Origin: Pseudomonas paracarnis
GTDB taxonomy: Bacteria > Pseudomonadota > Gammaproteobacteria > Pseudomonadales > Pseudomonadaceae
DNA: 64,000 nucleotides
Reading direction: 5' to 3'
Assembly: GCF_904063055.1 (NCBI RefSeq)
Contig: NZ_CAJFCN010000019.1
Span: forward strand, 1 to 64,000
The notes beneath the pieces are model-generated. The model had not been told where the DNA came from. It did no database searches and worked only from the letters and a program-made list of their open reading frames with translations. Position numbers and translations under genes: made by a program. Every line of letters starts with the position of its first letter. Position 1 is the first letter of the stretch. This document shows, piece by piece, positions 17,838 to 26,297 of the stretch.

Positions 17838-19988
17838 TTAGACGATTGAGTCGATGTCCAGCGTTTGCCCCCGTGCCTGTTCGTCGTGGGCAGGCGGCGG
17901 GATGCTGGCGAATTGGGCCGGCTCACGATTCTCGCGGTGGCTGAACCAACGTTTGAGGCTCGATTGGAGATGTGCAGAACGGGCATGGCTGCCGTAGACA
18001 TCGCGGGCTTCCAGGCGTCGCCAGCGCAGGCTTGCCAAGCGCTCACGACTGGTGTGCAACCGGTCGATCTCTGCGTTCAAGGCATCAGTAGGTTCATGGC
18101 TACGATCATTGGCAGGGCGCCGTAGCGCAAGTTCACGCCGCTTGGCCCGGAGTTGCTCGCGCATGTCTTCAAAGGCCCGGTCGAGCAGCTCGAACTCCCT
18201 CTGAGTCACCAACGCGCCCTCACTCTCCAGGGTTTGTTGCCAGCGGCGCAATGTCGCCCACGCCGCGGGGATGTAGCTGGTGGTCATGAAGTGCTGGTCG
18301 GCTTGAAACAGCTGCCTCAGCACATTATCGCGCTCGGGCATGTCGCCCTGCAGTTGCAATGCGCGGTTGCAACCCGCTTCTTGGAGGGATTCACAGCCAG
18401 GCTTCCATAACACCGAGGAGTGGCTGCCATCCGGGAGCGTGATCGGCATGAAGTGATATTGCTCGCCATGATGTCGATAAGGGTTACCACCCACCCGCAC
18501 CAGCCCTGCGGCGAACAACAGGCCACCGGGCACGGGGTGGCTGAATAGCGTGATGGCTCCGGGAATCCAGAGCTTGGCGGTGGTATTCATCCAGGGTGCC
18601 GGGACGCTGGGGACAGGGTCGTTGTGGTTGACGATGCGGTGGTGGACCAATGTTGAGGCGCCGGCAGTGAATTCGGCGTCGGCGGCGCGGGGGGCGCCGT
18701 AGGTGTAGAGCAGAATGTTGTAGTGGGCGTCTGGGGTTCGGCGCAGTCCTTCGGCCAATAGCAATGCAATGGCGCCGCCGAGGCTGTGACCGCAAATTAC
18801 GATGCGCTGACCTGTGTGAAACTGATCAAGATATTGCAATACGAAATTACGCATAGCCCGATAGGCCTGGTAAAAACCATCGTGTGCTTTTCCAATACCG
18901 CCTTCAAAAGCCACCTGATGGGCGTCGGCGTCACGTAATGCGTCGGCACGGCTGACCGTTCCTCGCACAGAAATCAGGATGACTTCATCGTGGTGGGTGA
19001 TGAAAGCCTGGGTGTCAGTACCGAATTTTTCATCATCGAAAAAGTGCAAGCGTGCGGGGTGTTCCTGTTCTTCCTTCCGTTCCGGGCGATTTTGTGGATA
19101 CAACTGCGGATCGAAAGGCAGGATTTCGAAGCGTTGGGAGTAAGGGATATCTTCGTAGAGGGGGTAAAAACGGTGTGATTGCTTCGGATCAATTCGCCAG
19201 GCTTCGTGATACACCGAAAGCTGTTCAGCGAATAAATTTCCAACGCTCGGATCTAACGGAAACCGAACTTCGTCTAACGGTCTTTCTGCGGGGACCTGCC
19301 CAAAATCGCAGTAACTCAACGCAGCAAACAATGCCAGTTGGTATAGGTTCAAGGCGCAGAAGCTGTCTTCGGTGGATAACATTGGGCGTAACGCCCGTAG
19401 GGGTCGTACTTCTAGAACGGTGTGCTTGTTGGGGAACAGTACGATACCCACCAATGAGGGCTGAGGCGGGCCGAAGCCCAGATCGGCCATCATTTTCAAT
19501 GCGTGACGCTTGGGAGAGTGGACTCGAGGCGTTGTTGGAGGCAAATGGGCGACATGACGAACTAAATCTCTCACTTCGACTTGATAAAATCGGCTGGCTT
19601 GAAGTTGGGCAGGATTGGCTTTAATACGACGTCCATCGACCGCAGCAAATCTGGTTTGCTCAGCACGAAATTGAAGCTCGGTGATAGGTAGCTGATAAGT
19701 CGGCCGCATCATTAAACGACGATATGGCTGTTCGGTTCCTGAATACAGATCGTCAAAAATGAGGACCACAGGACCGCTGTAAATATCATTTAGCTTGGCG
19801 AATCCTTCTCCGTTCAGTCTACCTTTGTACTCTTGTCCAGCGCTGTCTCGGACCGTGTACGGCAGGCCGCCGTACGTCGCACCAACTCCAGTTTCATCGA
19901 CCAAGCAAAAACTCACCCATTGCCCTCGCAATGAACAAGCTGGCGTGCTGTCACTGAAAAAGGGGCGCTTCCTTGCGTCAAAATACAT
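17838..19988 (-). CDS. Class 3 lipase-domain protein, candidate type VI secretion phospholipase effector
   Basis: A 716-residue protein without signal peptide. Residues about 1-170 form a beta-rich N-terminal region (LRGQWVSFCLVDETGVGATY; GFAKLNDIYSGPVVLIFDDL). The central part, about 220-520, is a lipase_3 alpha/beta hydrolase with the elbow VICGHSLGGAIALLLAEGL (serine near residue 400), followed by TYGAPRAAD and the acidic NHNDPVPSVPAPW. About 580-680 is charged and helical, a likely coiled coil. As the last gene of a vgrG - adaptor - lipoprotein cluster it is most likely a Tle-type toxic lipase delivered into rival cells. AAGGAG precedes the ATG. The local DNA is richer in A/T than its neighbours. 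Which Tle family it belongs to is not clear. Confidence 0.78.
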   Translation of the reverse strand: MYFDARKRPFFSDSTPACSLRGQWVSFCLVDETGVGATYGGLPYTVRDSAGQEYKGRLNGEGFAKLNDIYSGPVVLIFDDLYSGTEQPYRRLMMRPTYQLPITELQFRAEQTRFAAVDGRRIKANPAQLQASRFYQVEVRDLVRHVAHLPPTTPRVHSPKRHALKMMADLGFGPPQPSLVGIVLFPNKHTVLEVRPLRALRPMLSTEDSFCALNLYQLALFAALSYCDFGQVPAERPLDEVRFPLDPSVGNLFAEQLSVYHEAWRIDPKQSHRFYPLYEDIPYSQRFEILPFDPQLYPQNRPERKEEQEHPARLHFFDDEKFGTDTQAFITHHDEVILISVRGTVSRADALRDADAHQVAFEGGIGKAHDGFYQAYRAMRNFVLQYLDQFHTGQRIVICGHSLGGAIALLLAEGLRRTPDAHYNILLYTYGAPRAADAEFTAGASTLVHHRIVNHNDPVPSVPAPWMNTTAKLWIPGAITLFSHPVPGGLLFAAGLVRVGGNPYRHHGEQYHFMPITLPDGSHSSVLWKPGCESLQEAGCNRALQLQGDMPERDNVLRQLFQADQHFMTTSYIPAAWATLRRWQQTLESEGALVTQREFELLDRAFEDMREQLRAKRRELALRRPANDRSHEPTDALNAEIDRLHTSRERLASLRWRRLEARDVYGSHARSAHLQSSLKRWFSHRENREPAQFASIPPPAHDEQARGQTLDIDSIV

Positions 19989-20001
19989 GCATTACTCCTT
20001 A

Positions 20002-20781
20002 TTACTCACACGATGGATAAATATTACAAATGCGGCCATCCGGCATTTTTATCGGTTTAAAGTCGGTGGTATTGCCGTTGCAATAAGCGTCCCGATCGGC
20101 AAAGTTTTTACCCCTGCATCGCTTCCATCCACCTGGAACATTTATCCAATTATCATCAAAGGCAGGTAACTCATCCTCACTGACAGATAGCACCAACCTC
20201 AGCTTTTTCCCCGGTAATTGCGGACGTTGCGCCACGCCCCCTACCCGCGACTCTTGCAACTTGCCCATCGAATCCAATGAATTGCAGATCAGAAGTTTTC
20301 TAATCGCGTGCAAAGGCCCGACCGTCCGAAAGTGCCATTTACATTGCCCACGTATTTCCTGCACACCCGACTCGGGCATCCCAGGTAGGTCGGCCTCCAA
20401 ACGGTCGCGAATGGAAATACTCCCGAAATTCCCGCCCACATCCGTAATCCGCGTCCCCCACTTCGCATAGAAGTCAAACTCCACACTGCGTAGTACCAAT
20501 GGACAACCCTCTACCGTTTCAGTCAATGGCAACTCATAACTCACGCTGCTCGCTACAGGCTTGTAGTCTGTAAAAAAGACTTTTCGCTCAGGTCTTTTGC
20601 CTCGCCGCCGAGGCAAGGTGCAGGTCTCACCCGTTGCGGGCCGGTAGTTGGCAGCCGTTTTAAGTTCAAATTGCGCCGGCAAATCCACCTCCAATGTAAA
20701 ACGCTCCACCGTCCTCCCCGTACACCCCGAAAGCCACGCACCCGTAATAACCACCAGCACCCACCCTATCCACCTATTCAC
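20002..20781 (-). CDS. Lipoprotein, candidate immunity protein for the lipase effector
   Basis: A 259-residue protein with a lipoprotein signal peptide: MNRWIGWVLVVITGAWLSGC, lipobox LSGC with C20. The mature part is mostly beta-like with several cysteines (ATGETCTLPRR, VEGCPLVL, RGQCKWHF, LLICNSLD) and a cysteine-rich end (KRCRGKNFADRDAYCNG, CNIYPSCE), suggesting disulfide bonds in the periplasm. Family not recognised. The start is a GTG that overlaps the preceding DUF4123 gene by 8 bp, and it lies 13 bp before the lipase gene. Periplasmic lipoproteins next to Tle lipases usually protect the producer from self-intoxication, so an immunity role is inferred from context alone. Confidence 0.7.
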   Translation of the reverse strand: MNRWIGWVLVVITGAWLSGCTGRTVERFTLEVDLPAQFELKTAANYRPATGETCTLPRRRGKRPERKVFFTDYKPVASSVSYELPLTETVEGCPLVLRSVEFDFYAKWGTRITDVGGNFGSISIRDRLEADLPGMPESGVQEIRGQCKWHFRTVGPLHAIRKLLICNSLDSMGKLQESRVGGVAQRPQLPGKKLRLVLSVSEDELPAFDDNWINVPGGWKRCRGKNFADRDAYCNGNTTDFKPIKMPDGRICNIYPSCE

Positions 20782-21610
20782 CTTTCCCTACCTCGCTGTG
20801 CCACTGCTCCATCACTCGTTCAAAATGCTCCCCTGGCGGCTCGCCAATCCTCGGTAACCAATGAATAACACTGCTGCCGGTCGCCTCTGCCAACCGGCGT
20901 ACCACCAGGAACTCGAGCTGCGCCGGCTCCCGCCATTGCCAGCTGCGTGCCTGCTCCAGTACCTGGGCCAGCCAAATCCTGGGGTCTTGGAATTCGACCA
21001 ATGCCGCCAGGTCTTCACTGTGCTCAGCCAGCAGGTAGCGCAGGATATTGGCGTGCAGGATGGCTTCGGCGTGAGGGTTGGGTGTGTCGAGCCACGGCGC
21101 TGGATCAGGCGCAGGGTAGTCGCCCGGCGCAGGATTTTCGTGGTGATGCCAACGGCCTTCATGCCAATAGCACACGCTGATCAGTGGTCCGAGGTAGGCG
21201 GGCCAATGCTCTTTGCCCAGATGGGCCAAGGCACGGGCCAGGGTGCGATTGTCGTGAATGCGATAAAGCACCTGACGGCCTTCTGGCGCCACCCGCAGTC
21301 TCTCGCGCCAATGGCGCGCCACACCCACCAGGTCGCTGGCCGACAGGCTGGCGAGCCAGCCCCAGTTCGACTCGGGGTGTAGCAACAGGTCGGCCAAGGC
21401 AGGCTCATTCAGTTGTTCCAGTAACAGTATGAGCGGGCCTGTATTCGCCAACTCCGCCGCAGCGGTCTCGCTGTAGAGGTTGCAATAGTGCGACGGAGCA
21501 CGGTTTGCCATCAGGCGTTGGCGAGCCTCGTGGTTACCATCAAGCATCAGGCACAATGGGTGTCCGCTCTGCTGTTGTTGGGCCATCCAACAATGGAGCA
21601 AGCTGTCCAT
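20774..21610 (-). CDS. DUF4123-domain adaptor protein (Tap/TEC) for VgrG effector loading
   Basis: A 278-residue soluble protein with the DUF4123 layout: an N-terminal LMLDGNHEAR region, PSHYCNLYSETAAAELANTG, PLILLLEQLN and, centrally, HWRERLRVAPEGRQVLYRIH followed by FRLYDP-like text (here RIHDNRTLARAL). Such proteins hold cognate effectors on the VgrG tip before type VI firing and are not themselves secreted. The start at 21610 overlaps the vgrG stop (TGATG), giving tight coupling with vgrG; a 20-residue longer start is possible but lies inside vgrG. Position between vgrG and the lipoprotein/lipase pair is the standard order. Confidence 0.82.
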   Translation of the reverse strand: MDSLLHCWMAQQQQSGHPLCLMLDGNHEARQRLMANRAPSHYCNLYSETAAAELANTGPLILLLEQLNEPALADLLLHPESNWGWLASLSASDLVGVARHWRERLRVAPEGRQVLYRIHDNRTLARALAHLGKEHWPAYLGPLISVCYWHEGRWHHHENPAPGDYPAPDPAPWLDTPNPHAEAILHANILRYLLAEHSEDLAALVEFQDPRIWLAQVLEQARSWQWREPAQLEFLVVRRLAEATGSSVIHWLPRIGEPPGEHFERVMEQWHSEVGKGE

Positions 21611-23505
21611 CAGGCCGCCCTCCCTGGGATATCGCACAGGCCTTCGCGGCAGCCTTCGCACAGAGGGCAAAAGTCGGCGCCCAGTTGCTTGGCCAAGTCC
21701 ATGATGACGTTTTGCACAGCAGAGATTTGCGTGCCGGCAACCCCTGATGGGTTCACCGAACGGCTTGCAGACGGCGAACCGCCCAGAGTGATGGACCGGC
21801 TGCTGGAAATACTGCCGGCTTGCATCACCAGGTGTTCCCCGCCTGCCTTCAAGCTCAGTTGTGCGCCGGCCTCTATCACCAGGCTGGCGCCGGCCTTGAG
21901 ATGAACCTGCTGCCCGGCTTCGATCAACAAGCTCTTGCCAACGCGAGTCACGCTATCGCCCTCCACCTCCAGGCGACTGTCATGCCCCACCCGTTGCTCC
22001 AGGTCACGCTGGGCACGCAGGTAGATGAGTTCTTCGCCGCGCCGGTCTTCCAAGTGCAACTCGTTGGCGCCTCCGCCGCCCGGCGAGCTGCGGCTACGCA
22101 GTACGCTGCGTGTCTTGTGCTGCGGCAAAGCGTACGCCGGCAAGTGCGATGCATTGGGCAGGCAACTGGTGACAAGGGGTTGGTCCGGGTCGCCCTCCAA
22201 AAAGCTCACCAGCACTTCCATGCCCACCCGTGGAATGACCATGGCGCCAAACCCATCACCCGCCCAACCGGACGCCACGCGCAGCCAACAACTGCTCGTC
22301 TCGTCGCCCTTGTCCGCGCGATCCCAATGAAAGCGCACCTTCACACGGCCATAGGCATCGCAGTGCACGTCCTCGCCGGCAGGCCCGGTTATCGTCGCGG
22401 TCTGGCTGCCACTGATCGTCGGTTTGGGGTGCTTGAGGGCAGGTCGATGCACTGCGCGCCAGGGGGTTGCAGTGAACCGGTTGCGATAGCCTTGGAACCC
22501 ATTGGCATCAACGATCGACTCCTCCAGCACCTGCGGCTGGTAACCCTCATGACGCACCGAGGTCAGCAACCATAAGTCGTTGCAGGCTGGGTCCGGGTGA
22601 TCGCACAGTTCAAGGAAGTGGCCACTGCATAGCGCCGGTTGATCGCTCTTGCCCAGCACTCGATGGCGATCACGCTGGTGACGCTCCAGGCTGCGTCGCG
22701 CCAGCTTCGCACCACGTGCATGGCTCGTAAAGCCAGCAGGGTAGCCATAGTCTTCCAAAGGATCCGCCGGCCCGGCACCGGCTTGGTCATGCAGGCGAAA
22801 CGAAGGGTGCTCAAAGTCATAGTCACGACGTACGGTGCGCCGGCTGCGCGTGACCAGGCGCCGGTCGAAACGTTGGACGACCGGGGCCCCAAGCGATGGA
22901 TCAGCCGAGGAACAATAACGCTGTACCGGCAACCGGCGAAACACCGTCTGGTCATCACCAAACACCAGCAGATGATTCTCTGCACTGTGACGAAAGTGAT
23001 AGTGAATGCCCTCCTCTTCACACAGCCGTTGGATGAAATGCAGGTCGGACTCCCTGTACTGCACGCAAAAGGCGCGTGGTGGATACACCACCGGCCCGAG
23101 CTCAAAGGCATAGGCGTCGGCGAAGATGCCGTGCTGTTCGAGGACCGCAACAATGATCTGCGGTACGCTGCGCTGCTGGAAAACCCGCTGGTCGCAACGA
23201 TAGGCAAGGGATGCCAGACGTGGCGCCAGTGTCAGGTGATAAAGGGCGAGCCGCATACCGGGATCATCCCGACCGATGGCAAAGATTTGCCCATGCAAGC
23301 CCTGACCTGCTTCGCCGAAGTGCAGATAGGCGGGTTGATGAAGCAATGCCTCCAGGTCAAGGAAGGGGTCTTCGCTGACTAACTGCACCTGTATAAAGTA
23401 GGGCTGGTCGAGGGCTTCGCTGCCTTTGAATGCCACTATCTGAAAATCTGTCTTTATACCTGCAAGGACCAATTTGAAACGTGACGAAACAAACGCGTTA
23501 ACCAT
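21610..23505 (-). CDS. vgrG: Type VI secretion spike protein VgrG
   Basis: A 631-residue VgrG of the Rhs/VgrG family, the trimeric spike of the type VI secretion needle. Seen: the gp27-like N-terminal domain (about 1-370, including YRESDLHFIQRLCEEEGIHY), the OB/gp5 region with GPAGEDVHCDAYGRVKVRFH and SSCWLRVASGWAGDGFGAMV, IPRVGMEVLVSFLEGDPDQP, and the repetitive beta-helix tail (DUF2345-like, LLIEAGQQVHLKAGASLVIE). An unusual C-terminus ends in DFCPLCEGCREGLCDIPGRA, with four closely spaced cysteines. No structural tss genes are in the window, so this is an orphan vgrG island. The AAAGG before the ATG is very close, so the start is slightly uncertain. Confidence 0.92.
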   Translation of the reverse strand: MVNAFVSSRFKLVLAGIKTDFQIVAFKGSEALDQPYFIQVQLVSEDPFLDLEALLHQPAYLHFGEAGQGLHGQIFAIGRDDPGMRLALYHLTLAPRLASLAYRCDQRVFQQRSVPQIIVAVLEQHGIFADAYAFELGPVVYPPRAFCVQYRESDLHFIQRLCEEEGIHYHFRHSAENHLLVFGDDQTVFRRLPVQRYCSSADPSLGAPVVQRFDRRLVTRSRRTVRRDYDFEHPSFRLHDQAGAGPADPLEDYGYPAGFTSHARGAKLARRSLERHQRDRHRVLGKSDQPALCSGHFLELCDHPDPACNDLWLLTSVRHEGYQPQVLEESIVDANGFQGYRNRFTATPWRAVHRPALKHPKPTISGSQTATITGPAGEDVHCDAYGRVKVRFHWDRADKGDETSSCWLRVASGWAGDGFGAMVIPRVGMEVLVSFLEGDPDQPLVTSCLPNASHLPAYALPQHKTRSVLRSRSSPGGGGANELHLEDRRGEELIYLRAQRDLEQRVGHDSRLEVEGDSVTRVGKSLLIEAGQQVHLKAGASLVIEAGAQLSLKAGGEHLVMQAGSISSSRSITLGGSPSASRSVNPSGVAGTQISAVQNVIMDLAKQLGADFCPLCEGCREGLCDIPGRAA

Positions 23506-23801
23506 CCTTTGTTACCCGTCTTCAACTTTTCGTTTGAACAGCTTTCCCTCGTCAACGCCATTTGGATTGAGAAAAAGCACCTGAATGCGCTAAAGCTTAG
23601 CGATTTCAGGCGACTTTCGGCCCTTCAGAAATAATAAAGAAGTTTCGTACAGCAAAGATGGAAGTGTCTTTTACAGAATATAAATACAGCCAAAAAATCA
23701 TCTAATAATTAGAGGCAAACTCTGACTGCGGCTTGTACTCTCTTAACTGAGTTTTAAGGAAACGGCTGACGCTTATTTAAGGCATCAGTCATTTCCGATG
23801 T
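23506..23801. other. A/T-rich intergenic region with hairpin upstream of vgrG
   Basis: About 300 bp without a gene, clearly richer in A/T than the surroundings. On the minus strand an imperfect 15-bp inverted repeat (arms at 23758-23772 and 23782-23796, with G-U pairs) lies just after the stop of the DapF-like gene and may end its transcription. The remaining part should hold the vgrG promoter, but I could not assign clear -35/-10 boxes. Confidence 0.5.
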
Positions 23802-24788
23802 TCAGACTTTTAATTGCGCTGTCCCGAAAAGACTAACACTCAGCACGTTTCCTGATTCGATCTGCAAGCGCACTGGCGCCGTGCCACCCGGCATTACCAC
23901 CGCTACGTCGCCCCCCTCAACCCAACCTGCTCGCCATGCCGCGCACGCCACTGCACTGGCGCTGGTCCCCGAGGACGCCGTAGGCCCCTCTCCTCGCTCA
24001 AATACGCGTGCGATGATTCGATTGCCAGCGTCTCGAGCAACCCATTGCAGGTTGACCCCACCGACACAGGGTTGGCCGCACCCTGCCGGCGGTGCAAAAG
24101 CGATGGCCTTCAACTGCTTGAAAAGTACCGACTGATGCATCGTGTCACAGCTTGGCAATGCCGAAACCTGCTCAACCAGCGTCACACAATGGGGGTTGCC
24201 AACCCGGACAAATTGACTGCTCCCCCATTGCGGATTGAGCGACGTCAAGGCTGCCACATGACTGAGTTCATGCCGCCCCACAGCCACCGGGCTCACGCCA
24301 ACCGCCCCCACCGCCAAGGGGCCAAACTCGGGCCGGCCCAAGGCCAGCCAGAAGCCTGGCACCTGTTCATGCTCAGCCGGCTCGACACAGGTGATTACGG
24401 GCGATACCGCATCCGGCTTGTCGTGATACACCCGCAACTCGCTGCCATGGACCAGCAAACCCTGGTCGGTCAACGCTTGGGCAAAGATAGTCAGCCCATT
24501 GCCACTGCGTTCGGCGAGAGAGCCGTCGGTATTGATGATCAGCAGATCAAACGGTGGCTGGGCCTGAAATGGCCCGACCAACAAACCATCGCAGCGATGC
24601 GCCTTGGCACCAGCAGGACGCGGCAACGAACCCCAACCACATTCCGACGCAATCGCCGATGCGGCCCACGCCTTACGCGTGCTCGCAGCCAAGCCGGCAG
24701 TGTCGGGCACGGCAATACCCTGGCGGCATAAATAGGCGGGGCTGACCACCCCATAGATATTGCCGCGCGCGTCGTAGAATCGGGTCAT
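23802..24788 (-). CDS. DapF-like (diaminopimelate epimerase fold) protein lacking both catalytic cysteines
   Basis: A 328-residue protein with the two-lobed DapF/PhzF fold signature: INTDGSLAERSGNGL aligns with the first catalytic motif NADGSExxxCGNG, GNPHCV is the conserved centre, and FERGEGPTASSGTSASA aligns with the second motif ERGxGxTxxCGTG. In both motifs the catalytic cysteine is serine (about S95 and S273), so classical two-cysteine racemisation should not work. It may be an isomerase/epimerase with altered chemistry on another substrate, or an inactive paralog. The ATG at 24788 matches the family N-terminus (MTRFYDARGN); a GTG at 24830 would add 14 residues. It is divergent from an MFS permease. 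Confidence 0.7.
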   Translation of the reverse strand: MTRFYDARGNIYGVVSPAYLCRQGIAVPDTAGLAASTRKAWAASAIASECGWGSLPRPAGAKAHRCDGLLVGPFQAQPPFDLLIINTDGSLAERSGNGLTIFAQALTDQGLLVHGSELRVYHDKPDAVSPVITCVEPAEHEQVPGFWLALGRPEFGPLAVGAVGVSPVAVGRHELSHVAALTSLNPQWGSSQFVRVGNPHCVTLVEQVSALPSCDTMHQSVLFKQLKAIAFAPPAGCGQPCVGGVNLQWVARDAGNRIIARVFERGEGPTASSGTSASAVACAAWRAGWVEGGDVAVVMPGGTAPVRLQIESGNVLSVSLFGTAQLKV

Positions 24789-24885
24789 AACCACACCAAC
24801 CGGAAATTCTTCATCGGTTCGTCCGTTCACTTATCTACTATCGGGACAGCAGCGTATTACACAACAGCCGGTCTGTGGGAAGTGA

Positions 24886-24958
24886 GCTGGAAGGTGGTAA
24901 TCCGCCGCAAGAAACCTGGGGTTCAACCACTCCCCGCAGGGATTACACACCTTCCAGC
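24886..24958. repeat. Inverted repeat in the dapF-like/MFS intergenic region
   Basis: The left arm GCTGGAAGGTGGTAATCC (24886-24903) is matched by the right arm GGATTACACACCTTCCAGC (24940-24958) with a small mismatch, and the interior has further pairing of a CTGGGG/CCCC type. The surrounding 349 bp between 24789 and 25137 has no other gene-like content. Confidence 0.55.
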
Positions 24959-25137
24959 CCACCTCCTACAGGCTCGATCATTTCTACGTGGTGACCGGCC
25001 ACCAAAGCGTTCCGTGTTTGTAAAAAGAATGCCTCACGCCCCGTAACACCTAGGGAACCCGATTCGCTCAAGAGGGCCTGATATGCAAGGATGTCGCGCC
25101 GGACATCGTTCGTTGAACGCCAAACCAAGGATTTTCC

Positions 25138-26289
25138 ATGACTGCCATTCCCACTCCTGCCCCCGTGGTTCCCGGGCGACTGGAGCAGATGTCGACCCGC
25201 ATCGCTTTTTTTATCGCAGGTTTTGGTATCGCCGCCTGGGCGCCGCTGGTGCCGTACGCCAAGGCGCGTGCGAATCTGAATGAAGGCACCCTTGGCCTGC
25301 TGCTGTTATGCCTGGGGGTGGGGTCGATCATCGCAATGCCGGCAGCGGGCGCGCTGGCCTCGCGTTACGGTTGCCGACGCGTGCTGAGCGCAGGGACACT
25401 GATGATCTGCCTGGCCCTGCCGATGCTGGCCACCGTCAGTTCCATCCCGTTGCTGATTGCCGGGTTGTTCCTGTTTGGCGCAGGCCTGGGCACCGTGGAC
25501 TCCACCGTCAACCTGCAAGCGGTGATCGTTGAGCGCGCCAGTGGCAAAACCATGATGTCGGGTTTCCATGGTTTGTTCAGCCTGGGTGGCATTGTCGGCG
25601 CTGCGGGGGTTGCGGGGTTGCTGGGCCTGGGCCTGTCGCCATTGCAGGCGACCCTGGTGGTGGTGGTTATTACACTGGCGGCGCTGTTGAAGGCTGCACC
25701 GCACTTACTGCCTTATGGCAGTGAAAGTTCGGGGCCGGCATTTGCAGTGCCCCATGGTGTGGTGTTGTTTATCGGTTGCCTGTGTTTCATCGTGTTCCTG
25801 GCTGAAGGCGCCGTACTGGATTGGAGCGCTGTGTTCCTCAGCGCCGAGCGCGGCCTGGATGAGGCCTACGCCGGCCTGGGCTACGCGGCATTTGCCTTGA
25901 CCATGACCGCTGGACGCCTGACCGGTGATGCGATTGTTCGACGCCTGGGCCCCACGCGGGTCATCGTGATGGGCGGCACGCTGGCCTGTGCCGGCTTGCT
26001 CCTCGCGACGCTATTGCCTGCGTGGGAAACTGCGCTGCTGGGGTATGCGCTGGTGGGGGCCGGGTGTTCGAATATCGTGCCGGTGCTGTACACCGCCGTG
26101 GGTAAGCAAACGGTAATGCCGGAGCATATTGCAGTGCCTGCCATCACCACATTGGGCTACGCCGGCATTCTCGCCGGCCCCGCCGTGATTGGTTTTATCG
26201 CCCACGGCAGCAGCTTGAGCACTGCCTTCATCCTGATCGCCGTATTGCTGGCGGCGGTGGCCATCAGCGGCAAAGTCCTAAAGGTGTAG
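25138..26289 (+). CDS. MFS transporter, YbjJ-like
   Basis: A 383-residue major facilitator permease with twelve predicted helices. The first half shows FFIAGFGIAAWAPLVPYAKA and the loop 2-3 signature region GALASRYGCRRVLSAG; the second half contains TMTAGRLTGDAIVRRLGPTR, a repeat of that loop. Residues about 112-150 (GAGLGTVDSTVNLQAVIVER) resemble the YbjJ/fucose-permease-like subgroup. The substrate is unknown. AAGGA lies 8 bp before the ATG. It is divergent from the DapF-like gene, so a shared regulation or metabolite is possible. It ends 8 bp from the convergent type III candidate gene. Confidence 0.85.
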   Translation: MTAIPTPAPVVPGRLEQMSTRIAFFIAGFGIAAWAPLVPYAKARANLNEGTLGLLLLCLGVGSIIAMPAAGALASRYGCRRVLSAGTLMICLALPMLATVSSIPLLIAGLFLFGAGLGTVDSTVNLQAVIVERASGKTMMSGFHGLFSLGGIVGAAGVAGLLGLGLSPLQATLVVVVITLAALLKAAPHLLPYGSESSGPAFAVPHGVVLFIGCLCFIVFLAEGAVLDWSAVFLSAERGLDEAYAGLGYAAFALTMTAGRLTGDAIVRRLGPTRVIVMGGTLACAGLLLATLLPAWETALLGYALVGAGCSNIVPVLYTAVGKQTVMPEHIAVPAITTLGYAGILAGPAVIGFIAHGSSLSTAFILIAVLLAAVAISGKVLKV

Positions 26290-26297
26290 CTTGCCTT

